Below, piece after piece: positions 8,634 to 17,061 of a DNA stretch of 64,000 nt (the stretch's first letter is position 1; the number at the start of each line of letters is the position of its first letter). The notes beneath the pieces are model-generated. The model was not told where the DNA came from. It worked only from the letters and a program-made list of their open reading frames with translations, and did not search any database. The translations under genes and the position numbers were made by a program. The stretch is from Clostridia bacterium (GTDB lineage Bacteria > Bacillota > Clostridia > Oscillospirales > Acutalibacteraceae): contig JAGALQ010000017.1 of NCBI GenBank assembly GCA_017625095.1, forward strand, positions 29,494 through 93,493. The letters run 5' to 3'.

Positions 8634-9893
8634 TTATTCTTCCATCTGCTTTTCGAGCTTGGGATAAGTTTTTATATCGGCACTTTTGATAAAAGCAAAC
8701 AGTGCCCACGAACAGATCATACTTGTACCGCCACGGCTGACAAAGGGGAGCGTAACACCGGTAAGCGGAAGCAGATCGGTAACGCCGAAAACGTTGAGCG
8801 CAAGCTGCACAAGAATCATTGCCGCTGCAGCAACAGCCGCAATCGAATAAACGGTTGAGCGTGCGTGGCGTGCAATTCTCAGCGCATAAACCGCAACAAA
8901 AGCAAAACAGAGCACCACGCAGAAGCCGACAATCAGACCCCATTCTTCACACAGTATGCCGAAAATGAGATCGGTTGTTGAAGCAAAAATATGCCTGAGC
9001 CTGCCCTCACCTATTCCCAGGCCGAACAAACCGCCGCTTGCAGAGTAGCTGAGAACTCTCGTCTGCTGGAAACCGCCTTCATTTGCAAGCTCCCATACGT
9101 GTCGGTATGCGGCAAAACGCGAAGCAACGTAGGGCTTGAAGTAGATAATAAGACCTGCGCCGAGTATTGCGCCCGTACAAATAAGACCGATTGTCTTTAT
9201 ATCGCCCGAGCGCATAAACGCAATTACAACAAAGGTTGCAAAGAAAATGAGCGCAGTGCCGAAATCTCTCATCAGGAAAAGTGCACCGACACAGCCGAGC
9301 GAAAAAATCAGATAGCGAGTAAGGCTGCGTGCGGACTGCAGCTTTTCAAGCGTTGCGGCTCCGACAAAGATGAAAGCTATTTTTACAATCTCTGACGGCT
9401 GAATCGAAAAAGCACCCAGGTTAATCCAGTTGAGCGCACCGTTAACCGTTTCTGCCATAACGAGATTGACCGCCAGCAGACCTACTGCACCGATCGCAAC
9501 GGGAATACGAAGCGCCGATATAACCTCAACGTTTCGCATAATTGCAACCAGCACAATAAACGCCGCCAAGCCGATGAGAATTGCAATAAACTGCTTGAGA
9601 GCATATTCGGGTTTAACGCTTGCCACGGTCACAAGACCGATGCCCGAAAGAGCAAAAGCGATTATTTCAAGCTCCGTTGCACGCTGAGATGCAAAATTGC
9701 GTGCGCAGATAAAATAGAGCCACTGCACAAGTATAAATCCGCCGAATACGCTGACCACTTCAACGTTCGGTTCTTCCGTCAAAAACACAACGGGCATCAT
9801 TGATATCAGCTGAAAAATCGTCGTGAGCATAAGCATTGACAGCCAGTTGAACGGATGCTTTACTTTTTTCTTTTTCTGTGTTTTATCTGACAA
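8634..9893 (-). CDS. FtsW/RodA/SpoVE family peptidoglycan glycosyltransferase
   Basis: This polytopic SEDS protein of about 419 residues polymerises lipid II into glycan strands and works with the class B PBP encoded next. About ten membrane segments are visible. Family signatures include NWINLGAFSIQPSEIVKIAFI (shown as NWINLG and QPSEIVK), MRDFGTALIFF, the extracellular loop with the ASGGLFGLGIGEG block, and LPLTGVTLPFVSRGGTSM. The open frame reaches a GTG at 9902, but GGAGG abuts that codon. The in-frame TTG at 9893 has GGAGG eight bases ahead and is the more likely start. It follows the FHA gene in the operon. Confidence 0.9.
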   Translation of the reverse strand: MSDKTQKKKKVKHPFNWLSMLMLTTIFQLISMMPVVFLTEEPNVEVVSVFGGFILVQWLYFICARNFASQRATELEIIAFALSGIGLVTVASVKPEYALKQFIAILIGLAAFIVLVAIMRNVEVISALRIPVAIGAVGLLAVNLVMAETVNGALNWINLGAFSIQPSEIVKIAFIFVGAATLEKLQSARSLTRYLIFSLGCVGALFLMRDFGTALIFFATFVVIAFMRSGDIKTIGLICTGAILGAGLIIYFKPYVASRFAAYRHVWELANEGGFQQTRVLSYSASGGLFGLGIGEGRLRHIFASTTDLIFGILCEEWGLIVGFCVVLCFAFVAVYALRIARHARSTVYSIAAVAAAAMILVQLALNVFGVTDLLPLTGVTLPFVSRGGTSMICSWALFAFIKSADIKTYPKLEKQMEE

Positions 9894-9924
9894 GCGTTTC
9901 ACCTCCCTGCATTAATCTTTTAAA

Positions 9925-10734
9925 TCAGTTTTTCTTTATCTTGTAATGTTCGTCAAACACAAATATTACGCCGCCCAGACCGATTATGTCGCCGTCCCTG
10001 AGCTTTCGTCTGCCGTTTGTTACAAAGCGTGCGTTTACCTTTGTGCCGTTTGTTGAGCCGAGGTCTTCAATATACCAGCCGTTGCCGATTTTGCTGACCC
10101 TTGCATGCTCGGATGAAAGCGAATGATATTTAAGCCTTATATCACAGTCGGGTGAACGACCTATCGTACAGCTGTCGCAGCCGATAACGTAAGCCTTATC
10201 GCCTGCCTCATCGATAATCGCAGGCAGGAAGCTTGCGCCGCGGTTATCCGCACGGGCAACTGTACGCGCGTTGATTTTCGCCTGCCTTCTGCGTTCTTTT
10301 TCCGCTTCACGCTCGGCATCGTCAACGTCAACATCAAAAAATTCAAACACGCTCGTGCCAAAGCTCACCTTATCGCCGTGCTTGAGCACGACAGGCTTTC
10401 CGATCTGTTCACCGTTGACGTATACACCTGTGCGCGAGCCTGTATCCGCAACAACCCAACCCGTGCGCCGTTTTGAGATAACGGCATGAAAACGCGAAAC
10501 CGTGGCAACGTTCAGAATAACATCGCAGGTAGGACTTCTGCCGATTGAGTTTTCCCAACGAGTGAGCGGAATGCGTTTTTTGGTCTTGAATTCAACAAGG
10601 TAGGAGCCGACTCTTGAGCCGAAACGTCTTGTCACAAGTGACACAACGCAGCCGCCTGTTATCAGCACGGCAAGACCAGCCAGCAGATAGCGCGTCAGCG
10701 ATACCGCCGAGATGTATAATTCGTTTATATCCAC
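9925..10734 (-). CDS. Membrane protein with two FHA domains
   Basis: This 269-residue protein has an N-terminal membrane segment (residues 11-33) and then two phosphothreonine-binding FHA domains. The first has ENSIGRSPTCDVIL, RFHAVISKR and DTGSRTGVYVNGE (about residues 60-120). The second has DSCTIGRSPDCDIRL, LSSEHARVSK and DLGSTNGTKVNAR (about 183-250). Both keep the GRS, SxxH and N-G residues that bind phosphothreonine. A basic, charged linker (about 140-170) joins them. In many bacteria such genes accompany rodA, pbpA and a PASTA kinase gene and tie wall synthesis to Ser/Thr phosphorylation; no kinase gene lies in this window. Start is GTG with AGGAGG eight bases ahead. First gene of the leftward operon. 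Confidence 0.9.
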   Translation of the reverse strand: MDINELYISAVSLTRYLLAGLAVLITGGCVVSLVTRRFGSRVGSYLVEFKTKKRIPLTRWENSIGRSPTCDVILNVATVSRFHAVISKRRTGWVVADTGSRTGVYVNGEQIGKPVVLKHGDKVSFGTSVFEFFDVDVDDAEREAEKERRRQAKINARTVARADNRGASFLPAIIDEAGDKAYVIGCDSCTIGRSPDCDIRLKYHSLSSEHARVSKIGNGWYIEDLGSTNGTKVNARFVTNGRRKLRDGDIIGLGGVIFVFDEHYKIKKN

Positions 10735-10772
10735 AATCGGTTCCTCCTTTCAAAAACAATTATCTATTATAT

Positions 10773-10801
10773 ATTTTAATATTTATATACTTAAGTGTCA
10801 A
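10773..10801 (-). promoter_or_regulatory. Promoter of the FHA/SEDS/PBP operon
   Basis: On the minus strand, a perfect -35 TTGACA (complement of 10796-10801) and a -10 TAAAAT (complement of 10773-10778) are separated by 17 bases. This is a good sigma-A type promoter 40 bases ahead of the FHA start. It is divergent from the galM promoter in the same 165-base gap. Confidence 0.75.
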
Positions 10802-10815
10802 TAGCAGTAATATTG

Positions 10816-10844
10816 TTGACATTTCATTAAGTTAAACTTATACT
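10816..10844 (+). promoter_or_regulatory. Promoter of galM-nth
   Basis: A perfect -35 TTGACA (10816-10821) and -10 TATACT (10839-10844) are 17 bases apart on the plus strand, about 55 bases ahead of the galM start, which has its own AAGGAG site. Together with the opposite promoter at 10773-10801 this makes a compact divergent control region. Confidence 0.75.
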
Positions 10845-10899
10845 GAATATAATACAACCAACTTGCAAAAAAACTAATTTTTTATTAAGGAGCAGTTTT

Positions 10900-11943
10900 A
10901 TGAGCATCACAAAAAGCTTTTTCGGCACAATGCCTGACGGCAGCGAGGTATACAAATACAAAATCAAAAACAGCGAAGGCTGCTTTGCTGAATTCATCAC
11001 ATACGGCGCTACATGGCTGAGCGCTTTTATGTATGACAAAGACGATATACTGCAGGATGTGCTCCTCGGCTTTGACGATATGGACGGTCACATCAACCGT
11101 TCAGATTATCAGGGTCAGTGCGTCGGCAGATACGCAAACCGCATCGCAGGCGGTAAATTCACCGTCAACGGCACGGAATATCAGGTTGACTGCAACGAGG
11201 ACGGCGTCAAGAGCCTTCACTCTAGCGGAGAATTTGCTCACGCAAACTGGAACGCGGAAGAAGACGGCGAAAACAGCGTTGTTTTCTCTTACGTCTCGGC
11301 TGACGGCACATACGGATTCCCCGGCACTCTCACAGCAAAGTGCAGATACACCCTCACCGATGACAACGAGGTTGTAATCGAATACAGTGCCGTTTCGGAT
11401 AAGGCAACAATAATCAACTTCACAAACCACGCTTATTTCAACCTTGCAGGCTGCAACAGCGGCGACGTGCTCGGTCACATACTGTGGATTGATGCGGATG
11501 CATTCACACCCACCACCCCCGACAGCATTCCCACAGGCGAAATCCGCCCCGTAAAAGGCACACCCTACGATTTCACGGACGGCAAGCCGATAGGTGAAGA
11601 TATAAAGGCTGATTACGATCAGCTTACAGCCGCAAAGGGATATGACCACAACTTCTGTCTCAACGAAGGCGACGATTACAAGATTGCCGTGCTCGAGCCT
11701 GTCAGCGGCAGAACACTCAACGTCTGGACAGATCAGCCCGGTGTTCAGCTCTACACAGGCAACTTCCTCGACGGCACAAGAGCAGGCAAAGGCGGCTGCC
11801 CGATGATTCAGCATGCAGGCTTCTGCCTTGAAACACAGGTTTATCCCGATGCACCCAACCACGACAACTTCCCGCAGTGCACCTATCAGGCAGGCGAAGA
11901 ATACAAGGCAAAAACAATTTACAAATTCGGCATAAAGGAATGA
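10900..11943 (+). CDS. galM: Aldose 1-epimerase (galactose mutarotase)
   Basis: This 347-residue cytosolic enzyme interconverts the alpha and beta anomers of aldoses, mainly galactose for the Leloir pathway. Family motifs are FITYGATWLS near residue 30, GRYANRIAGG at about 72-81 (sugar-binding Arg), the catalytic His in FTNHAYFNLAG (about 175), and the catalytic Glu in HAGFCLETQVYPDAPN (about 305). Length is typical. The gene is monocistronic or forms a two-gene unit with nth, whose start is within ten bases of the galM stop. ATG start follows a good AAGGAG site. Confidence 0.94.
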   Translation: MSITKSFFGTMPDGSEVYKYKIKNSEGCFAEFITYGATWLSAFMYDKDDILQDVLLGFDDMDGHINRSDYQGQCVGRYANRIAGGKFTVNGTEYQVDCNEDGVKSLHSSGEFAHANWNAEEDGENSVVFSYVSADGTYGFPGTLTAKCRYTLTDDNEVVIEYSAVSDKATIINFTNHAYFNLAGCNSGDVLGHILWIDADAFTPTTPDSIPTGEIRPVKGTPYDFTDGKPIGEDIKADYDQLTAAKGYDHNFCLNEGDDYKIAVLEPVSGRTLNVWTDQPGVQLYTGNFLDGTRAGKGGCPMIQHAGFCLETQVYPDAPNHDNFPQCTYQAGEEYKAKTIYKFGIKE

Positions 11944-11950
11944 TTTTCCG

Positions 11951-12589
11951 TTGAGAAGAAAAGATATCGCAGAGTTTGCCGTTGAGCAGCTCAAGCTTGA
12001 TTATCCTGAGGCGATCTGCTCGCTTGACGCAGAAAACCCCGTGCAGCTTATAATCGCAACACGCCTTTCTGCACAGTGCACTGACGCACGCGTAAACCTC
12101 GTCACACCGAAGCTTTTTGCAAAATACCCGACCCTTGAGGACTACGCCTCGGCAAACATTGAGGACGTTGAAGACATTGTCCGTCCGTGCGGATTTTACC
12201 ATATGAAGGCGCGGGATATTGTCGGTATGGCGCAGATGATTCTGGACGAATACGGCGGCACTGTGCCCGACACGATTGATGAGCTTGTGCGTCTGCCCGG
12301 TGTCGGCAGAAAGACAGCCAACCTTATTGTTGGCGACGTTTATAAAAAGCCGGCAGTTGTTGCGGACACGCACCTTATACGCATTTCAAACCGACTCGGA
12401 CTTGTAAACACAAAAGACCCGTACAAGGTTGAGATGGAGTTGAAAAAGCTGTTGCCGCCCGAAGAGAGCAACGATTTCTGCCACAGATGCGTACTGCACG
12501 GCAGAGCGGTATGCGACGCACGCAAGCCAAAATGCGAAATATGTAATTTAAGACCCGTATGCAAAACAGGTAACGAAAACAGCAAATAA
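11951..12589 (+). CDS. nth: Endonuclease III (DNA glycosylase / AP lyase)
   Basis: This 212-residue base-excision repair enzyme removes oxidised pyrimidines and nicks the abasic strand. It shows the helix-hairpin-helix LPGVGRKTANLI with the catalytic Lys (about residue 120), the catalytic Asp in VADTHLIRISNRLG (about 138), and a C-terminal 4Fe-4S cluster Cys set spaced C-x6-C-x2-C-x5-C (HGRAVCDARKPKCEICN, then RPVC). The start codon is TTG at 11951, with the ribosome binding site AAGGA in the last galM codons, suggesting translational coupling. No ATG lies near the family's N-terminus, so the TTG is the best choice. Confidence 0.94.
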   Translation: MRRKDIAEFAVEQLKLDYPEAICSLDAENPVQLIIATRLSAQCTDARVNLVTPKLFAKYPTLEDYASANIEDVEDIVRPCGFYHMKARDIVGMAQMILDEYGGTVPDTIDELVRLPGVGRKTANLIVGDVYKKPAVVADTHLIRISNRLGLVNTKDPYKVEMELKKLLPPEESNDFCHRCVLHGRAVCDARKPKCEICNLRPVCKTGNENSK

Positions 12590-12597
12590 AAAACAAA

Positions 12598-12678
12598 TGT
12601 CATTCTGAGCGGTGAGCGAAGAATCTTAAATCATCTTTTCAGGGAATTTAAGATCCTTCACTACGTTCAGGATGACAT
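12598..12678. repeat. Dispersed inverted repeat, family 1 (copy A)
   Basis: About 81 bases form an imperfect inverted repeat. The left arm begins TGTCATTCTGAGCG and contains GAAGAATCTTAAA; the right arm, read on the opposite strand, begins TGTCATCCTGAACG and contains GAAGGATCTTAAA. A second copy lies at 62680-62751 in the opposite orientation. It sits between nth (plus) and the GNAT gene (minus), both of which end here, so it may act as a shared transcription stop. Such elements are widely scattered in gut Firmicute genomes. Confidence 0.8.
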
Positions 12679-12680
12679 TT

Positions 12681-13112
12681 TTATTTGGCATATATCATTT
12701 CAATTGCATTTATCCCGTTTTCCTTAACATACCGTCTGATTTCAATAAACCCTGCTTTTTGGTAACACCTTATCGCACGTTTATTGTCTTCTCTGACTCT
12801 TAGCAGAACTTTATCAACACACAATTCGCCTATTCTGCCAAGCATTAATTCCACAGCATTTAAACCTATACCTTTATTGCGATATTTTTCGTCTGCTATA
12901 AAAACTCCTAATACCGCAAAATCATCTTCAACAAATTTTTCAAGCCACACGCCGCCTATACGCAAGCCATTAAATTTTATATAACACCATATTTTAGCGT
13001 CAGCATTCTTATCCGGATAAATTCTCGACTGATAATTTTTATAATCTCCAAATTCAAAAGCTGAATATAAAGCTATATTCTCTTTTGTAATTTGTTCTAA
13101 ATCAATTATCAT
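12681..13112 (-). CDS. GNAT family N-acetyltransferase
   Basis: This 143-residue acetyl-CoA-dependent transferase has the GNAT core: GGVWLEKFVEDDFAVLGVFI in the beta4-5 region (given as GGVWLEKF and AVLGVFI), the acetyl-CoA loop KYRNKGIGLNAVELML (R/Q-x2-G-x-G/A equivalent, about residues 78-93), and LRVREDNKRAIRCYQKAGF near the end, as in RimI-like enzymes. Substrate unknown. The open frame extends to 13160, but the extra residues come from the palindromic repeat at 13124-13150, so the ATG at 13112, preceded by GAG at the right spacing, is preferred. The gene lies between two dispersed repeats of different families. Confidence 0.85.
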   Translation of the reverse strand: MIIDLEQITKENIALYSAFEFGDYKNYQSRIYPDKNADAKIWCYIKFNGLRIGGVWLEKFVEDDFAVLGVFIADEKYRNKGIGLNAVELMLGRIGELCVDKVLLRVREDNKRAIRCYQKAGFIEIRRYVKENGINAIEMIYAK

Positions 13113-13123
13113 TTTATCATCTC

Positions 13124-13150
13124 GTGTAGGGCAGAGGCTTGCCTCTGCCG
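13124..13150. repeat. Dispersed GC-rich palindrome, family 2 (copy A)
   Basis: A 27-base element contains the palindromic core GGCAGAGGCTTGCCTCTGCC followed on one side by the conserved tail CTACAC. The same layout, with GGCAGGGGC as the stem, occurs at 62612-62638. It lies just upstream of the GNAT start and distorts automatic start prediction for that gene. Confidence 0.75.
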
Positions 13151-13175
13151 TTTTTGTCAATATGTAAAAATCAAA

Positions 13176-14786
13176 CTATATATTTTCTTCAATCGCCTTG
13201 TTTACCGCTTCGCGCTTTGAGAGCATTGCCTCAATACCGCGCTCATAATTGACAAATGTGAGCGGTTCACCCGTACGGTTTTCGATGAGCTTCACGGTTT
13301 CATCGTAGCCGATTTTACTATCGAGCAGCTTCAGTGCGCGCAAATCCTGGAATGCATCATAAAAAAGCTTATACCTGAGCGCAACAATCGGCTGACCGTC
13401 CTCACCGGGATAAACAACAAAGGAGTCGCCCGAGGGGAAAGCTTCGCCTGCATCAGTCTCCTCAAAGGGATTTATGCGGCGCTTTGAATACTGCGAATAC
13501 CAGAAATTGAAGCCCCACTGCAGAAAGCCGACACAGCCGAACTTGTAAAGCTGAAGACCAAGGACACGCTGACGGTAAGACGGCATTGCCATAAAGCGGT
13601 TTGCAGTACCTTTATACTGACCGCAGCAGTAATAGGTCCACAGCCCGTCAACCTTGCCGCGGAAATTCAGCGCGTGATCAAGCGACGGGACGGGAGTTTT
13701 GACAAGACCTTTTTTGTAGAACTTGAAATCGCTGAGTGCATCAAGCGTTTTATAGTCGGGAAAAAGCCTTGCAATAAGTCTGCTTGCCTTGCCGTAAGAA
13801 CGCACCTGCATATCGTTAGGCTCATCAGACACGTGAAGCCAGCATTTTTCTTTCATACCGTTTGACTCAAGATAAGGCTTCAGCGCAGCGGCAAACTGCT
13901 CAAGGAAAGAAACGTATTCCCTGCCGCCTGCACGTGTTTTCCAGCCGAAAAGCTGTTTGCCGTTAACATCGACTATCTTCGGCGCGTGCTTTGCCCCCCA
14001 CTGTGTAAAAAGGTGAGAAAGTTCAAACCATTTCATACCGCATCTTGTTGCGGTTTCAAACCAACGTGTGAGCTTATCGAAGCCGAATGAATATGTATCC
14101 TTGCCCGTAACGGTGACATCAACCAGCTGCATTGTCGGCCTTTCACCGCCAACCGCAGTATCGAGAGGAGGAGTGAAAAGCGGAGTGAGTATCATATTCA
14201 GACCGTGCGCGTTGCCAACACGCATAAAGTTTTCGATTATGCGCCAATGCTCCTCGCTGAAAGCCTCAACACCGTACCACGTGGCAAGACAGTCGCAATG
14301 GAACCAGTTTGTATGTATAATCTCCTGCTCGGGCAGAACGGCATTGATTACCTTAAGCTCAATTCCCGATCTTGCAACCTCTTCATTATCTTCGTTATAA
14401 AAAGTGATAACGATATTGTTGACACCTGCTTTTTCACTCTCGGCTTCAAACCATACCGAGCACCAGCCGCCGTTGACAAACTCAACCTCACCGTTTTCGG
14501 TAGGATAAAGCACGTCGGGATAGTAACCGTCGGGAGATTCGATAATATCATCATCATGGTCACTGTAAAAGGGCAGTTTTGACGGCACAAAGCCGACGTT
14601 GTATGAGTTAAGTTTCAGATTCTCTGCACCGCTGACTGTAAATCTGAGCGGCTCATCGGTGTTGACTGCAAGCTGAAAATTCAGGCGTTCACCAATAAGC
14701 ATCGAAAGCGAACTGACATCATAAAAATTGCCGTCGCTTTGCGGAAAAATCTTCTCAAGAGACGATACTGTTTTAACTGTTGTCAT
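13176..14786 (-). CDS. DUF4091 (GH123-like catalytic fold) protein
   Basis: This 536-residue protein appears cytosolic, with no signal peptide. The N-terminal 150 residues look like a beta-sandwich. A TIM-barrel-like region follows, containing the adjacent acidic pair in HVSDEPNDMQVRSYG (about residue 330), typical of the GH123/DUF4091 group where the neighbouring Asp-Glu assists substrate-assisted hydrolysis of N-acetylhexosamines. The DUF4091 region comes last: GLWTYYCCGQ, QLYKFGCVGFLQWGFNFWY and DGQPIVALRYKLFYDAFQDLRAL. The frame is open to 14870, but GGAGGAG places the start at the ATG at 14786. A hexosaminidase role is inferred from the fold family; no activity is proven for this subgroup. 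Confidence 0.85.
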   Translation of the reverse strand: MTTVKTVSSLEKIFPQSDGNFYDVSSLSMLIGERLNFQLAVNTDEPLRFTVSGAENLKLNSYNVGFVPSKLPFYSDHDDDIIESPDGYYPDVLYPTENGEVEFVNGGWCSVWFEAESEKAGVNNIVITFYNEDNEEVARSGIELKVINAVLPEQEIIHTNWFHCDCLATWYGVEAFSEEHWRIIENFMRVGNAHGLNMILTPLFTPPLDTAVGGERPTMQLVDVTVTGKDTYSFGFDKLTRWFETATRCGMKWFELSHLFTQWGAKHAPKIVDVNGKQLFGWKTRAGGREYVSFLEQFAAALKPYLESNGMKEKCWLHVSDEPNDMQVRSYGKASRLIARLFPDYKTLDALSDFKFYKKGLVKTPVPSLDHALNFRGKVDGLWTYYCCGQYKGTANRFMAMPSYRQRVLGLQLYKFGCVGFLQWGFNFWYSQYSKRRINPFEETDAGEAFPSGDSFVVYPGEDGQPIVALRYKLFYDAFQDLRALKLLDSKIGYDETVKLIENRTGEPLTFVNYERGIEAMLSKREAVNKAIEENI

Positions 14787-14832
14787 ATTTTCTCCTCCAA
14801 ACAGATAACTCAAATTTAAATCAGGGAGTCGC

Positions 14833-16077
14833 TCAGTTGGCGGCTCCCTGTATAACATAATCACTTGCAAAACTGCTGACTGCGTTCTCTTTATTTTCTA
14901 TGGCGTTTTCACGTCCGTTAACTATGGCATAGCCCACAAAAGCAAGCAACATCGCCAAAACAACATAAAGAACTGTTCTGATGCCTGTCCACTTTTTATC
15001 TTTAATTTCCTGAGAGGTAGGCTCTTCTATCTCCTCAATATCATCAGCAAAAAATCCCTCTTCCTGCTGTGTTGCAGGTTCAGGTACGTTTGCAGATACA
15101 GGCACCTCTGCCATAGGTTCTGCACACTTTTCGCTAATCATATCCATAAGGAATTCAATGGACGCACTTATAAGTTCCTCCGGTGTTTCGCCGGGCTGCG
15201 AAGCAAAGCGGAGCACGCGTGACGCATTTTTATCGGCAACGGCAACGTAAATATTATATTTACGCTCACCAGTCTGTTGCGAATTACCCGTATATACGTT
15301 TGAAACAGCTGCACCTAAAGCGTTCTCGCTGTCGGGAATCGCATAACGTGCAAGGTCTGCTATGTAGCTTCGCGGAGCTTCATCTGCGCGCTGAACCGAA
15401 TAATCTGTGAAAACAAAAACGTCATCAATTGCGTCTTCGGGGCACAGTTCCTTTACCATTTCGCATGATGCAGTGGCGGCAAAATAGACCTTTCTGCCAT
15501 TCTCTCTCAGACACGCTACAGCCTTTGCCGCACAGTCGGACTTAGGTTCTGCCGTGGGTTGAGGTTCTTCAAAGCTGTCATTACTCTCATCTTTTACTAC
15601 TACACCTTCAAAATGTGCCGCAACACCTGCAAGCTGGACATCAAGCCTGAGCTTATCAAGCGGAAGCATAACAAAGTGCTGCTTACCCGACACAATTGAA
15701 AAGCCGGAAAACAGACCGTCTTCCGAAAGGAATACGTCTGCAGATTCGGGCATTGCACAGTGAAGTGAAATCTGCTGGGTATCAAGCGAATTGTTGACTC
15801 CGATACGAGATCTGAGTGTTTCATTTATCTTTGTCTGCACATGCATAGCGCGAAGTATGGCAAGTTTTGCCTTGGAATAAACAGAAGGCTCAACACCGAC
15901 CACAATTATGTCACTGTTAGCAAATGCATCAGAAAGCGCAGCTGAAACCTGTGCCATTGAGCTGCAAAGCCTGAAATCGCACCTGCCTAAATCCGACAGC
16001 GAACCGCGGATTTTATCTGCAGCAGATTGAACGGTTTCTGCACCGCTTGTATTCAATGCTATAAAACTGACATTCAT
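14833..16077 (-). CDS. Membrane-anchored degenerate CinA-like protein
   Basis: This 414-residue protein was not recognised by name, but it can be aligned by eye with the true CinA encoded at 18.6-19.9 kb. Residues 1-155 follow the MoCF-like half: ANSDIIVVGVEPSVYSKAKL matches the place of CinA's SDLVILTGGLGPTADDL, and KQHFVMLPLDKLRLDV that of KILIMLPGPPRELKPM. Residues 183-320 follow the CinA C-terminal domain: ENGRKVYFAATASCEMVKEL versus KSGKKVALAESCTGGYIAKR. Every catalytic motif (GGLGPT, PGPPRE, ESCTGG, the GPGG loop) is gone. An acidic linker and one membrane segment (about 368-390) follow, with a short extracytoplasmic tail. It follows the sortase gene by 27 bases in the same operon. The homology is my reading, not a search result. 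Confidence 0.7.
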   Translation of the reverse strand: MNVSFIALNTSGAETVQSAADKIRGSLSDLGRCDFRLCSSMAQVSAALSDAFANSDIIVVGVEPSVYSKAKLAILRAMHVQTKINETLRSRIGVNNSLDTQQISLHCAMPESADVFLSEDGLFSGFSIVSGKQHFVMLPLDKLRLDVQLAGVAAHFEGVVVKDESNDSFEEPQPTAEPKSDCAAKAVACLRENGRKVYFAATASCEMVKELCPEDAIDDVFVFTDYSVQRADEAPRSYIADLARYAIPDSENALGAAVSNVYTGNSQQTGERKYNIYVAVADKNASRVLRFASQPGETPEELISASIEFLMDMISEKCAEPMAEVPVSANVPEPATQQEEGFFADDIEEIEEPTSQEIKDKKWTGIRTVLYVVLAMLLAFVGYAIVNGRENAIENKENAVSSFASDYVIQGAAN

Positions 16078-16104
16078 TGTCTGTATACAATCCTTTCAGA
16101 AGAA

Positions 16105-17061
16105 TCAACCCGGCATCCATCTGTAAGCTGAAGCATACGGGTTGGAAAGACCTTTTTCTTTGTAATACGCTGCGGGATATCTTGGTTTGTCGTTAACCTT
16201 TATATAAGAGGTGTTGATCTTTTCCTCTTCACCGGGTCTCAACATTCTTGCCATAACAACAAGACGTGCTTCTTCAAATTCATAGGAGCAGGTTGAGAGT
16301 GTAAGAATACGGTCTGAAGGTGAAACGTCAACGTTGGGATAGTAAAGTGTACGTGCGCCTACCTCGCTGAGGAATCTCTTGCTTATTTCTCGGCTTGACA
16401 GGTCGGTGAACATATAATTGAAAAGATATCCGTCATCACCCAGAGAAGTACCGTTGGTGATATAAACGGCAAAAACCTTCCATTTATAATCTCTGTAGAT
16501 TGTGTTGAACTCGATTATCGGAGCTTTTTTATAGCCCTCAACGTCTTTATACTCAATAAGGTTACCGAACATTTTTGAATCGTGCAAATAATGGCCGAAA
16601 AGAGTCGTGTTGTAGTTGAGTACATCAACCGAGTTTTCACAGTTCATAAAAATCGAGCCATACTTTATCTTTTTGCCGTCGAAATCCGTATCAAGATATT
16701 TTTCGTTGTTTTCTGCGCGCACAACGGGCAGAGAAATATCAAGAGCCTCGATATTAATCCAACCGACAATATCGGGATTTCTGACATAAAGGTCAGCATA
16801 TTTTCCAAGCATACCCTCAGGAAAAACAACATCGGGATATTTTTCGGAAAGAGATTCCTGATCGAGAACCTGATTGTCTTCACCGATGAGATCCTGCAAC
16901 TCATTCAACTGATTGGTCGTTCTTATGGGAGAAATAACGTAATCGTTGAACAGATACATTGCTGAACAAAAGAACGTAATCAAACAGATTGTCATTATTA
17001 TCTTTCGTACTTTTTCCACTATGATGTCATCCTTTTTCGGAATAAAGTTGCGGACTATCAA
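16105..17061 (-). CDS. Class B sortase
   Basis: This membrane-anchored cysteine transpeptidase covalently attaches sorted surface proteins to the wall. One N-terminal membrane segment (about residues 22-42) leads to the sortase barrel with the catalytic His in TTLFGHYLHDSKMFG (residue 157), Cys in LTLSTCSYEF (258) and Arg in EARLVVMAR (266). The Cys-to-Arg spacing and the long region between His and Cys fit class B. The upstream end is uncertain. A TTG at 17061 overlaps the previous stop as TTGA but has a poor ribosome binding site, while a GTG 14 codons further in has AAGGA at about ten bases. No LPxTG-like substrate gene was recognised in the window. The flanking acidic protein and CinA-like protein are candidate partners. 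Confidence 0.88.
   Translation of the reverse strand: MIVRNFIPKKDDIIVEKVRKIIMTICLITFFCSAMYLFNDYVISPIRTTNQLNELQDLIGEDNQVLDQESLSEKYPDVVFPEGMLGKYADLYVRNPDIVGWINIEALDISLPVVRAENNEKYLDTDFDGKKIKYGSIFMNCENSVDVLNYNTTLFGHYLHDSKMFGNLIEYKDVEGYKKAPIIEFNTIYRDYKWKVFAVYITNGTSLGDDGYLFNYMFTDLSSREISKRFLSEVGARTLYYPNVDVSPSDRILTLSTCSYEFEEARLVVMARMLRPGEEEKINTSYIKVNDKPRYPAAYYKEKGLSNPYASAYRWMPG

Noticed and set aside
11101-11994. Long open frame on the minus strand opposite galM
   Set aside because: It is a shadow of galM with Cys- and Val-rich composition and no family resemblance or ribosome binding site.
13113-13160. N-terminal extension of the GNAT protein
   Set aside because: These codons come from the family 2 palindrome; the ATG at 13112 begins the GNAT similarity.
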